DNA of 30,271 nt, taken from NCBI GenBank assembly GCA_964644465.1, contig CAZXVU010000012.1, forward strand, positions 1-30,271. The letters are read 5' to 3'. The position numbers were made by a program, and so were the translations under genes. This document shows, piece by piece, positions 22,497-30,271 of this stretch (positions are counted from its first letter, which is position 1; each line of letters opens with the position of its first letter). The notes under the pieces are model-generated. The model saw only the letters and a program-made list of their open reading frames with translations, made no database searches and was not told the origin of the DNA. This DNA is from CAZXVU01 sp964644465. Its GTDB lineage: Bacteria; Chlamydiota; Chlamydiia; Chlamydiales; SM23-39.

Positions 22497-25202
22497 ATGG
22501 CAGACCTTACGATTGATTCAGAAAATTCAGATTTTCTAGATTTCGAACCTCTTGTAACAGCGAACGCCCTCTTTGAAGGAAGGGAATTCACTTCCAAGAT
22601 TGCAAAAGATTTTAAAGCGTTGAACGATATTTTAACCAAGCACGTTCAACGATCAGCACAGAAAAAGGCTCTTCCTCAGACTGTTGACAAAGGATGGGTT
22701 TTATCCTTTATCGAGTCTCATCAGCACGTGCCAAAGTCCCTTTTAGATTGCTGTCGGCAGATCTTGAAAAATACCGAAGAAAAGATGGTAAAGGCCTCTG
22801 GTAAAACAGTAGAGGAAATCTCCCTACAGAAAAAAGCCATTTTTCAAACAGGTCAAGAGCAAATAGGAAAAATCCTCTTTCTCGCAGACCGTATTCCTGG
22901 TAAAGCTGCGAAGCTATTTTCAGATCCTGGGCAAAAAGATTTTGCAAAGTCTGTCGATTCTCAATTCATCCAGCAAATTCAAGGGCTTCTCGCTATTGTG
23001 CAAAATTACTGGACCATCCAAAAAACAATCGGCCTCCAAGATCCAGATCTTGCGAAAAGCATTAAGTTGCCCATTGAAATCGCTAACCTACTCTTCAATT
23101 CCAATGGCCAAATCAATATGGCCATTTTGGATCCGCTCAATAAAACTCTTTTTCCGTCCACCCGCAAACTGCTGCAATATGAACAAATTATTCAAAGAGT
23201 CCTAACGCAAATCGATTCCTCTTGGCAGCCTCTCTTCGATGCGATCAAGAAACCCCAGGACAGCAATAATGTTGCCAATGAAGTGATCCGCGCCGATCTG
23301 GGTCTTGCAGAAGACACTCCGATTCAAGACCTCCATGCAAAATATGCAGTTCTTGCCGCTCTTTTGACCCAGCATACACAAGGGCCTGTAGGAGATTGCT
23401 TTGCCGTTGCATTTTCCATAGAGCTGCATAATGAATTCCTTATGAACACTCTGCAGCAATACACGGAACTATCCCAATTTGGCTCTCTAAAAAGATTGGT
23501 GAATGGGAATCCCGACCGCTTTTTCTTTAAATTGACTCTGGCGGATGATGATCTTCAAAAGCCGATTACAATCGACCGACAAGGCCATTTGAATGGCACA
23601 AAAAGTTTTCTTTGGGAATGCCCTTCTCTAGCGGGATCATTTAGACAAATGGGTCTTGTAAAACCGGAAGTTGTTTTCAAAGATGCGGCTCAACTGTTGT
23701 TTAAAAATAATGCCCTGCAAATATCTACCACGTCAGATGCAGTCATCGCCGCTTTTGCAAAAGCTTCAGTTAAACCGGGTCAAATGAAGAGCTTTGATGA
23801 ACTCCTTGCAAGCGGCCGCTATGGATTCAGTTCTGTTAACAATCGAATGCTAAGAGCTTTTGAAACCACTCTCGCCTCAATGGCAGAGGCACGTAAAGGA
23901 GACTATGTGCGCGACGGTGTCGTTCAGTGCGTTCAAACAGCTCTAGACAGTACCTGGAATCAAATGAAAAAAGAGACCGCCGCTTCTCTCATTGTTTCCA
24001 TGGAGCAGGTCTTTGAAAAAACATTGAACGACCGGATCCGCTTTCTCTACAACGCTGCCATTCCATTAACCGGTGTTTCAAGCGACGGAAGTTCCACGGC
24101 CGGAGGCTTTGAGCTCTATAAAAGAGATCCAATCGATGAATTCCAACCTGGAACGCAAGTTAAAACACCTCAAGATTTCCAAAGGCTGATCTTGGAAGTC
24201 GTCGATTTGACAGAAAGAGCGCAAAGTCCATCTACAGATTCAGAAAAAAAAGCAGTGGCAACTATAGCAAAAGCAATTCGAGAGTATGTCAGCCAAAAAA
24301 AATTCCTCCACGATGCATTTGTGGCTTATGAACCTACCAATGACAATGATCCAGATCCTGTCTCCAACTACGCCAAACTCGACCGGACTCCCATGACCTC
24401 TAAGGATGGGGACAATCCTTGGGAAGTCGAAGCCATCGATACGGGACTTACAATCGCTCCTAATATCAAATCATTCCAACCTAAGAATTGCTACGATCTC
24501 GTCCGATGGGTACTCGATCTCGCTTCCTGGAAGGAGAAGATCCAACATTATCTCGAAGACGGCGTCCCCAATGATATCGATCCTGCTACATCCCCTCAGC
24601 ACGCCTTCAACCTGACATTGGAAGATGAAGAAATCGTTTCCTATCTAAGAAGCGGCTTAAACAGTGAAAAATGGATCCAGCAACGACTTGTCGATCCCAA
24701 TCTTTCTATCGCAAATTGGATTGTCGATGATTCCACGAAAAACAAGATCATCCAGCAAATTGTTCAGGAGCTAACCCAAATATCTTCAGAAGCCGCGAAA
24801 TATTTCCAAAATTGGGCCATTTCTCAGAATCGAAAACAGCTTTCTCTATCCGTTTTTGCCAGCGGCATGTTCAATGCACTGTGCGGGCTCTTCAAGGCAA
24901 ATGCCCAACAGAAAGCGCAATTGAGTCTTGTAATGGACCAAATTCTGCTCGGGTCTATTCCAGATTCCTATCTAAAGCAAATCTCCGAAAGCTCAGTCCG
25001 TATTGCCATGACGAATTGGAACGACAGCGATGAGGATATCTATTTCTGCATCTATTACAACCCTAGGACTCAGAGCCTATCTTTTGCCTCGATCAATGAA
25101 GACAGAAGCAACTTGAGGCCCATGGATGAGACTGAATGGGTCGATTATCAGCAATGGGAAGCCGATGTATCCGATGAGGTAGAGTTTGCTCCTAAACCTT
25201 AA
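22497..25202 (+). CDS. Large unknown protein with a papain-like Gln...Cys motif
   Basis: A 901-residue, mostly helical protein that I cannot assign to a named family. QGPVGDCFAVAFSI (residues 295-308) reproduces the papain active-site helix QGxCGSCWAFS: Gln295 and Cys301 have the exact 6-residue spacing of the oxyanion Gln and catalytic Cys. The C-terminal 70 residues contain RIAMTNWND and YFCIYYNPRTQSLSFASI, strands that might carry the Asn-Trp part of such a fold; no catalytic His is certain. There is no signal peptide or membrane segment. A strong ribosome site AGGAGA precedes the ATG. Size, lack of a housekeeping match and possible protease motif suggest a secreted effector (inference). 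Its stop codon overlaps that of the APC transporter gene. Confidence 0.6.
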   Translation: MADLTIDSENSDFLDFEPLVTANALFEGREFTSKIAKDFKALNDILTKHVQRSAQKKALPQTVDKGWVLSFIESHQHVPKSLLDCCRQILKNTEEKMVKASGKTVEEISLQKKAIFQTGQEQIGKILFLADRIPGKAAKLFSDPGQKDFAKSVDSQFIQQIQGLLAIVQNYWTIQKTIGLQDPDLAKSIKLPIEIANLLFNSNGQINMAILDPLNKTLFPSTRKLLQYEQIIQRVLTQIDSSWQPLFDAIKKPQDSNNVANEVIRADLGLAEDTPIQDLHAKYAVLAALLTQHTQGPVGDCFAVAFSIELHNEFLMNTLQQYTELSQFGSLKRLVNGNPDRFFFKLTLADDDLQKPITIDRQGHLNGTKSFLWECPSLAGSFRQMGLVKPEVVFKDAAQLLFKNNALQISTTSDAVIAAFAKASVKPGQMKSFDELLASGRYGFSSVNNRMLRAFETTLASMAEARKGDYVRDGVVQCVQTALDSTWNQMKKETAASLIVSMEQVFEKTLNDRIRFLYNAAIPLTGVSSDGSSTAGGFELYKRDPIDEFQPGTQVKTPQDFQRLILEVVDLTERAQSPSTDSEKKAVATIAKAIREYVSQKKFLHDAFVAYEPTNDNDPDPVSNYAKLDRTPMTSKDGDNPWEVEAIDTGLTIAPNIKSFQPKNCYDLVRWVLDLASWKEKIQHYLEDGVPNDIDPATSPQHAFNLTLEDEEIVSYLRSGLNSEKWIQQRLVDPNLSIANWIVDDSTKNKIIQQIVQELTQISSEAAKYFQNWAISQNRKQLSLSVFASGMFNALCGLFKANAQQKAQLSLVMDQILLGSIPDSYLKQISESSVRIAMTNWNDSDEDIYFCIYYNPRTQSLSFASINEDRSNLRPMDETEWVDYQQWEADVSDEVEFAPKP

Positions 25203-26590
25203 TGAGACGGGAAAGGACCGCGCCGTTTCTTATAAAAAATCAGCAGGAAAATCGGGCTGATCAAAATCAGGTTTCCGATGGCGATCATCACGCTATATTT
25301 AAGCGGCGAGCCTACGTCGATATTAGACGGGGGGACAAATCCAAAGAGAATCGTCAGGACAGCCCCGATGAGTCCGAAAAAGCAAATCAGGCCGAGCCCT
25401 AAGTAGCCGAAAGGGATCTTGAAGGCAAGGCTTGGCTGTTTTCCACGGAGGCGCAAGGCTGCTAAGAACATCAAAATATACATCGCCATATAAAGGCAGT
25501 TGCTAAGGGCCGTCAGGAACCAATAAAACGCATTGACCGTCGGCACAAGCAGGAAAACGGTACAGAAAAGAGTCACGAGAACTGCCTGAGCTACAAGAAT
25601 GCGGGAAGCGACGCCATTTTTATTAATATGGCAGAAGAATTGAGGGAGAAATCCATGCTCTGAGGCATGAAGAAGTCCCTTCGCTGGTGAAATAATCCAA
25701 TTGATCATTCCGCCCACACTTCCAACCACGATCAACAGAGCCATGAGGAAAATCAATTTATTGAGGTGGAAAGATTGGAAAAAATCCGCGAAGACTTGCA
25801 TCAGCCCCCCAGCCAAATTGATCTTATCTACAGGAAGGACGATGGCAATCATCAGAGAGCCCAAGAGCATCGTCGCAAGGATGTAGACAGATGAAAGAAG
25901 TATGGCTTTGGGAAACATTTTTTGGGGATTGTCGATGTGGCCGACATGAACGCCGATCAGTTCCATGCCTAAAAAAGAGGCCATCACCGCCTCAAGTGCC
26001 GTCCACGTGTCGAATTTTTGCAGTGAGGGCAGAATTGTGTCCATCGATACACTGATGGCCCTCGGCTCTCCGGCGAGCATCCAAAAACATCCGAGAACGA
26101 TCAAAAAGAGCATCGGAAAGACTGTGCCTGTCATAGCAAAGATGCTATTGATTCTTGCGGAAATATGGATCCCGAACAAATTGATGAGGGTCAAAACCCA
26201 GAATATCCCCGAAATGCCGCAAACCATGTAGGTCTTGTTTTCCATGAGGGAAGGATCGATCAGATAAGCCCCCGTACCCGCAAGGAAAGAGAGGATGGTC
26301 GGATACCAGACCATCGTGTTGATCCACTGAAGCCAAATGGCAGCCAGTCCCATTTTCTCTCCAAAGGCAACCCGGACCCAGTGGTAGATTCCCCCTTTTT
26401 CCGGAAATGCGGCGGAGAGCTCTGCAGCCACAAAAGCCGTCGGAAAGAGAAAGAAAACCGCCGAGAAAAGAAAGAAGAAGATGAGCGGCGCGCCGAAAAT
26501 CGCTGCGGCCGGTAAGTTCCTGTTGCTATCGATCGCTGAGATGATGAGAAGGACGATCGCTAGGAAAGAAATTTTAGTCCTGGATTGCAT
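25199..26590 (-). CDS. APC-family amino acid antiporter (GadC-like)
   Basis: A 463-residue protein with about 12 membrane segments. ELSAAFPEKGGIYHWVRVAFGEKMG (about 57-81) matches the second helix region of APC exchangers such as GadC and YgjI. Chlamydial arginine/agmatine exchangers are also APC members. The substrate is not readable, but the gene overlaps the ornithine aminotransferase gene by one base (TAATG), so import or exchange of ornithine, arginine or glutamate is a reasonable inference. The first segment starts directly after MQSRTKISF, as is common in the family. Confidence 0.82.
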   Translation of the reverse strand: MQSRTKISFLAIVLLIISAIDSNRNLPAAAIFGAPLIFFFLFSAVFFLFPTAFVAAELSAAFPEKGGIYHWVRVAFGEKMGLAAIWLQWINTMVWYPTILSFLAGTGAYLIDPSLMENKTYMVCGISGIFWVLTLINLFGIHISARINSIFAMTGTVFPMLFLIVLGCFWMLAGEPRAISVSMDTILPSLQKFDTWTALEAVMASFLGMELIGVHVGHIDNPQKMFPKAILLSSVYILATMLLGSLMIAIVLPVDKINLAGGLMQVFADFFQSFHLNKLIFLMALLIVVGSVGGMINWIISPAKGLLHASEHGFLPQFFCHINKNGVASRILVAQAVLVTLFCTVFLLVPTVNAFYWFLTALSNCLYMAMYILMFLAALRLRGKQPSLAFKIPFGYLGLGLICFFGLIGAVLTILFGFVPPSNIDVGSPLKYSVMIAIGNLILISPIFLLIFYKKRRGPFPSH

Positions 26591-27780
26591 TAGATTGCCT
26601 TCAAAGTAATTTTGATCTGTTCAATGGCCCAATCGAGCTCTTGGCGCGTTATGACAAGCGGAGGAGCCAAACGGATCACTGTATGATGTGTTTCTTTTGC
26701 TAGAATCCCCTTTTCCATCAATTGTTCGCAAATTTTTCTTGCATCGCCTTTTTTCGGATCGACTTCCATTCCGATCCAAAGTCCCCTTCCTCTAATCTCT
26801 GTAAAGAGAGGACTGTTTAACGCGCGCATCTTCTGCAAAAGCACCTCTCCGAATTCTTGGCTTCGCTCTACAAGCGCTTCATCTTGCAATACTTTGATCG
26901 CTTCCAAACCAACTGCAGACGACAACGAATTGCCGCCGAACGTCGATCCATGCATGCCTGGTTTATACAAAGAGAGGATTTCTTTTTTTGCGATAAAGGC
27001 GGATACAGGAAGAAGTCCTCCGCCCAAAGCCTTGCCCAAGATCAATCCATCTGGATGCACTTTTTCATGTTCAAAGGCGAACATTTTTCCCGTGCGGCCT
27101 AGGCCAGATTGTATCTCGTCCAAAATGAGCAATATTTTGTGTTTTTTGCAGATTTCAGCCACTTGGGTAAGATATCCCGCAGGCGGAATCCGAATCCCCG
27201 CTTCACCTTGTATCGGCTCTACGAGAAAAGCGCAGGTATTGGGAGTGATCGCTTTCTCAAAAGCCTTTGCATCGCCAAACGGAACGAGTTTAAATCCAGG
27301 TGTAAAAGGCCCGAAGCCCCGTTTATATTCCTCATCGGAAGAGAAACTGATTACAGTCGTAGTTCTTCCATGGAAATTTCCTTCTGCGGCGATGATTTCC
27401 GGCTCACGGATTTTTTTGACCTGATGCCCCCAAAGCCGGACAGACTTGATGGCTGTTTCGACCGCTTCAGCTCCCGAATTCATCGGAATAGCCATGTCCA
27501 ATTTTGAGAGTTCGCAAAGGACTTTCATGAAACTTCCGAGCTTGTCGTTATAAAAAGCCCGGGAAGCAACAGCTAAAGTTTTGGCTTGATTCGTCAATGC
27601 TTGGACTAATTTTGGATGGCAGTGGCCGTGGCTGATCGCAGAATAGGCGCTCAGCATATCGAGGTATTTTTTTCCTTGATCGTCCCATACCCAAACTCCG
27701 CTGCCGCGGGTCAAAACAACGGGCAAAGGATTGTATGTTTTGGCAGCGTAGGTATTTTCAAGCTCAATCCATCGATTCAT
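26590..27780 (-). CDS. rocD: Ornithine aminotransferase
   Basis: A 396-residue class III PLP aminotransferase that converts ornithine and 2-oxoglutarate to glutamate semialdehyde and glutamate. The N-terminal YNPLPVVLTRGSGVWVWD and DMLSAYSAISHGHCHPK are specific to ornithine aminotransferases. NSGAEAVE (101-108), DEIQSGLGRTG (221-231) and the PLP Lys in LILGKALGGG (Lys250) are intact. Length is normal. It is cytosolic and could feed proline or glutamate synthesis. The downstream antiporter shares the transcript. No strong Shine-Dalgarno is visible before the ATG (only AGG two bases away). Confidence 0.92.
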   Translation of the reverse strand: MNRWIELENTYAAKTYNPLPVVLTRGSGVWVWDDQGKKYLDMLSAYSAISHGHCHPKLVQALTNQAKTLAVASRAFYNDKLGSFMKVLCELSKLDMAIPMNSGAEAVETAIKSVRLWGHQVKKIREPEIIAAEGNFHGRTTTVISFSSDEEYKRGFGPFTPGFKLVPFGDAKAFEKAITPNTCAFLVEPIQGEAGIRIPPAGYLTQVAEICKKHKILLILDEIQSGLGRTGKMFAFEHEKVHPDGLILGKALGGGLLPVSAFIAKKEILSLYKPGMHGSTFGGNSLSSAVGLEAIKVLQDEALVERSQEFGEVLLQKMRALNSPLFTEIRGRGLWIGMEVDPKKGDARKICEQLMEKGILAKETHHTVIRLAPPLVITRQELDWAIEQIKITLKAI

Positions 27781-27839
27781 AACCTAGACATAATCTCAGG
27801 AGACTTTTCTTACAACATGGGTTAATGAAGAAGAGATAA

Positions 27840-27945
27840 ACAGGATATGCAGGATCGCTCGCTTTGCTCGCACAGGATTTGCAAGATAAAATAAATTATC
27901 CTACTTATCCTGCGGCCGCCTTGCGGCCTATCCTGCATATCCTGT
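27840..27945. repeat. AGGAT/ATCCT inverted-repeat element
   Basis: ACAGGATATGCAGGAT (27840-27855) and its exact reverse complement (27930-27945) bound the element. Inside are a third AGGAT (27874-27878), two more ATCCT (27898-27902, 27907-27911), the direct repeat GCTCGC-TTT-GCTCGC and the hairpin GGCCGC/GCGGCC (27914-27928). In total three AGGAT precede four ATCCT. It lies just after the PP2C stop codon and may act as its terminator or be a mobile-type palindromic repeat. Confidence 0.65.
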
Positions 27946-27952
27946 AATCGCC

Positions 27953-29401
27953 TTATACAGGGATGGCGGGGAAGCGGACGATCATCGCTGAAAGATTGTC
28001 ATTAGATCCCATATGGTAAGAGGAATAAACGAAATTTTCCGCTAATGCTTTTGGAGGCTCGTCCCCATGTGCAAAAAGAGCCCTAGCTATTTGCTTCGTT
28101 GAAGCAACATCCCAAATGCCATCGCAGCCAAGAAATAATTGGGCGCCAGGTTGGATTTGATGCAAAGGCATCATTGTGATCTTGCAGCGGCTGCTGATCG
28201 CATCGCCCAAAAAATAATCTCCAATTGCCCGAGCAACAGCTAGCTGTCCATTCAAGCGCGGGACTCCATAAAATTCCATAAATCCGCCGCGCTTTTCAAT
28301 GCCCTTCAAAAAGCGGGGAATGTCAGGTTTTTGATCTTCCGTGAGCTGTATAGGAACTCTCCCATTCTCCAAAATAATTCTCGAATCGCCCACATTCGCT
28401 GTCCAAAGCTTCCCATCCAGAATCATCGCAACAGTTGCAGTGCTTCCTTGTTTTCTTGCGATCTCTCTTTTTTCATTCAGAAAATCAAAACTCAATTCCA
28501 CAAGGGTCAATTTTAAAGCATTCCAAATGCCGACATCAGTCAACCCTTCGGGATTCATCCTCAGTAAAGTTTGGGTGAGCTTTCTCTGGAGATTGTCCCT
28601 TAGATATTGCGAAGCTTGAGGCCCGTTATGTCCATCGAAAACACCAAATAATCGAACAGAATGAACTCTTCCTCCAATATTCACTTCAAAAGAGGTGGCG
28701 ATATGTTCGTCTTCCATGGTGGGTCTTCTGCCTATGTAATGGCAAATTCCTACGTCAAATCCCCCGACTTGCTTTCCTTCAGGATGCCAATTTTCTGGAT
28801 CAAGAAGAGGCTGGGCAACATGATATGCAAATCCTTTGGGAGCTTCTTCTTCCATTTGGAGCTGAGCATGCAAATACTCCCTCTCCAATCTGCCCCGGAT
28901 ATTTTCCTCTCCCTCCCGCACTCGAAATTCTCTTTGCTGAACAGCAGTCAATCGAATGGGAGCAGTGTCTTGTACAGGTTCTGGCTGGAGAGCCCGTTCC
29001 AGTCTCAGCCTCGGAACAGGATGTTCCCGATGCCAAGGTAGAACAATGGGAGTCTCTCTCGGGATTTTTTGGGAAAGAAGGGTCAGATTAAAAATCGTCG
29101 CAAAACAGGTAGAGCTCGCAGCCAATGCTTGGGTGCATTTCTGACTTTGCTCTATGAAGGTTTTTTTTATAGCCTCAGAAAAACAGGCCCCTAAAGCAAG
29201 AAAACAAAGAATCACAGCCCTTGCGACGGCTTCCACTAAAGTGGCAAGGCATGCGCCAAGAGCTAATGCCCGTCCAACGAATTGATATTTAATCTTACCA
29301 GCAAGATCGAGGGCCATCCCCTCGATCTTATCCCTGGTTGCAATGCAGATGGAACGGGTAAATGGCGAACTCTGCGGGAAAGAGAGCGCGCAACAGGACA
29401 T
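27953..29401 (-). CDS. PP2C Ser/Thr phosphatase with an Inc-like hydrophobic N-terminus
   Basis: A 482-residue protein. Residues about 215-478 form a complete PP2C domain: RPTMED (226-231), FGVFDGHNG (252-260), GSTATVA (319-325), ANVGDSR (335-341), GQLAVARAIGD (385-395), GCDGIWD (425-431) and SNDNLS (466-471). The metal-binding Asp231, Asp256, Asp427 and Asp468 are present, so it should be active. Residues 41-74 form a two-lobed hydrophobic segment split by EAVAR, as in chlamydial inclusion membrane proteins. Residues 120-210 are Pro/Glu/Arg-rich linker. I infer that the phosphatase faces the host cytosol from the inclusion membrane. Met29 is an alternative start. The ribosome site and start codon lie in a perfect hairpin. 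Confidence 0.9.
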   Translation of the reverse strand: MSCCALSFPQSSPFTRSICIATRDKIEGMALDLAGKIKYQFVGRALALGACLATLVEAVARAVILCFLALGACFSEAIKKTFIEQSQKCTQALAASSTCFATIFNLTLLSQKIPRETPIVLPWHREHPVPRLRLERALQPEPVQDTAPIRLTAVQQREFRVREGEENIRGRLEREYLHAQLQMEEEAPKGFAYHVAQPLLDPENWHPEGKQVGGFDVGICHYIGRRPTMEDEHIATSFEVNIGGRVHSVRLFGVFDGHNGPQASQYLRDNLQRKLTQTLLRMNPEGLTDVGIWNALKLTLVELSFDFLNEKREIARKQGSTATVAMILDGKLWTANVGDSRIILENGRVPIQLTEDQKPDIPRFLKGIEKRGGFMEFYGVPRLNGQLAVARAIGDYFLGDAISSRCKITMMPLHQIQPGAQLFLGCDGIWDVASTKQIARALFAHGDEPPKALAENFVYSSYHMGSNDNLSAMIVRFPAIPV

Positions 29402-29437
29402 AGAATCCCCTTTTTTTCAAAGAGACGGGGATTCTAT
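29400..29437 (-). promoter_or_regulatory. Hairpin sequestering the PP2C ribosome-binding site and start
   Basis: ATAGAATCCCC on the minus strand (29427-29437) pairs perfectly over 11 bases with GGGGATTCTAT (29400-29410), with a 16-base loop. The 3' arm contains the Shine-Dalgarno-like AAGGGG core and the first two bases of the ATG. An upstream GGGG (29440-29443 on plus as CCCC) could pair with the same CCCC and free the ribosome site. No T run follows, so it is not a normal terminator. Confidence 0.55.
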
Positions 29438-29467
29438 AGCCCCATTTTATTTTTCACAAAAGAAAGT

Positions 29468-30067
29468 TTAATCATCTATGCCTAAAACAGCTTCAGCTTT
29501 GCTTTTAGATCCTGCTGAAGTGAGTGCTGTCTTCATGCTTTGATAAACACCTTCCGGTTCAGGGTTATCTCCGATAAAAGCATCTAAGCAAGCGACAAGA
29601 TCGTCCATCTTTGCCTTTGGAATGGGAATGATCATAAAGGCGAGCAAATTGGGTTGGGCAATAGCTGCCTCTAATAATTTGCAGCAGAGTTCATCGCGGC
29701 TTGCTTCTTTCACTTTCGGATCTGCAACGCGATCTTCATGGGCATCATCTTTAAACTCTTGATCTATATCAAGACTTTGCCCTGAAAAATAGTCTTCGCA
29801 GGCTTGATTCCAGCCTCTCGCTCTGAGCTGAGCTGTGATATCTGGCCGAGTAGACCCCATAATGGGACGTGCAACGATTGGCCTATGAATTCTATGAACT
29901 TCAGAAACAGATGTGCGAACAACCTGTGTGAGAACATCTTTAAATGCGTCGCCTGCTTTGAAGTCTGTGTCAGCATTTCCCGCTTGAAGATCCGAACCGA
30001 TGCTCAAAAGGGAATCATTTCTACTGTGTTGTGGTTCACGAGGGCTACCAATTCCTGGAACGCTCAT
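29468..30067 (-). CDS. Hypothetical protein, possible effector
   Basis: A 199-residue protein that I do not recognise. The first 45 residues are Ser-, Gly- and Asp-rich and look disordered (PGIGSPREPQHSRNDS), as in many type III secretion signals. A helical segment (DAFKDVLTQVVRTSVSEVHRIHR) follows, then a compact acidic C-terminal half with LLEAAIAQPNLLAFMIIPIP. There is no membrane segment or signal peptide. A good ribosome site AGGAG lies 5 bases before the ATG. It is upstream of the PP2C gene on the same strand with 66 bases between them, so they may be cotranscribed; a functional link is only inferred. Confidence 0.55.
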   Translation of the reverse strand: MSVPGIGSPREPQHSRNDSLLSIGSDLQAGNADTDFKAGDAFKDVLTQVVRTSVSEVHRIHRPIVARPIMGSTRPDITAQLRARGWNQACEDYFSGQSLDIDQEFKDDAHEDRVADPKVKEASRDELCCKLLEAAIAQPNLLAFMIIPIPKAKMDDLVACLDAFIGDNPEPEGVYQSMKTALTSAGSKSKAEAVLGIDD

Positions 30068-30149
30068 AATTTCTCCTATTTTGTCAATGAGGGCAATATT
30101 TTATAGATCAAAATTGTTTTCAGCAAAAGAAAATGGTAAACTCATTGGA

Positions 30150-30271
30150 ATGAGCCTTCTTTTCAGCTGCCAATCTATCTCCAAGTCCTTCGCTGCAAGA
30201 CTTCTTTTTAAAGATCTCGACCTGAGCATCTTTGAAAAAGATAAGATCGGCCTGATCGGACCGAATGGCTC
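30150..30271 (+). CDS. ABC-F ATPase (Uup-like), 3' end outside the window
   Basis: The first 40 residues are visible. They show the start of an ABC ATP-binding domain: SISKSFAARLLFKDLDLSIFE and DKIGLIGPNG, the beginning of Walker A, at the position typical of the first domain of Uup/EttA-like ABC-F proteins. These soluble tandem ATPases act on the ribosome or in DNA repair. A GGA just upstream is a weak ribosome site; an in-frame TGA is absent between it and the ATG, but the preceding ATG at 30133 is followed by a stop codon at once. Which ABC-F type it is cannot be told from this piece. Confidence 0.8.
   Translation, partial: MSLLFSCQSISKSFAARLLFKDLDLSIFEKDKIGLIGPNG

Noticed and set aside
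29400..29437. Terminator of the gene at 29468-30067
   Set aside because: The stem is strong but no T run follows on the minus strand and the 3' arm contains the PP2C start site.

Overview
The window looks like a draft scaffold from an environmental chlamydia (Parachlamydiales such as the Waddlia, Parachlamydia or Simkania groups). This is inference. It rests on eukaryote-like Ser/Thr kinase and PP2C genes, a PP2C with a two-lobed hydrophobic stretch like that of inclusion membrane (Inc) proteins, large family-orphan proteins of effector size, a plant-like sterol reductase, and BrnQ and APC amino-acid importers. Other intracellular bacteria (Legionellales) are not excluded. A run of 100 N at 3307-3406 marks an assembly gap.

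Layout. 1-1536: end of a YchJ-like SEC-C gene, convergent with an intact protein kinase. 1655-3223: brnQ with its terminator and a long leader holding a 39-codon ORF and a strong hairpin. 3224-4342: sterol delta-7 reductase broken by the gap. 4353-4502: GC-rich inverted repeat. 4508-7608: exported alpha/beta hydrolase, VOC protein, cyclase plus Nudix pair, small unknown gene. 7585-12909: tight minus-strand operon of an exported S9 peptidase, an exported GT-B-like protein, a methyltransferase and an exported BAAT-type acyl hydrolase. 13013-14716: HSL-type hydrolase and a GAMT-like methyltransferase. 14792-16393: plus-strand operon of peptide deformylase, a membrane protein and a SLOG-like protein.

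16390-18474: a 694-residue unknown protein whose C-terminus resembles HicA, behind a near-consensus promoter. 18475-18852: hairpin-rich intergenic element. 18853-22414: nitronate monooxygenase, exported phosphoesterase/phospholipase C-like enzyme, exported FAD-fold protein. 22497-25202: a 901-residue protein with a papain-like Gln...Cys motif. 25199-27780: APC antiporter plus ornithine aminotransferase. 27840-27945: AGGAT/ATCCT inverted-repeat element. 27953-30067: Inc-like PP2C and a small unknown gene. 30150 to the end: start of an ABC-F ATPase.

Themes. Many enzymes carry signal peptides and act on lipids, esters or peptides, which fits scavenging in a host vacuole. The kinase and the PP2C could form an opposing host-directed pair. 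Three genes (sterol reductase, FAD-fold protein, PP2C) have a Shine-Dalgarno-like sequence inside the 3' arm of a perfect hairpin. Several convergent genes overlap at their stop codons, so the genome is compact except for a few repeat-bearing gaps.
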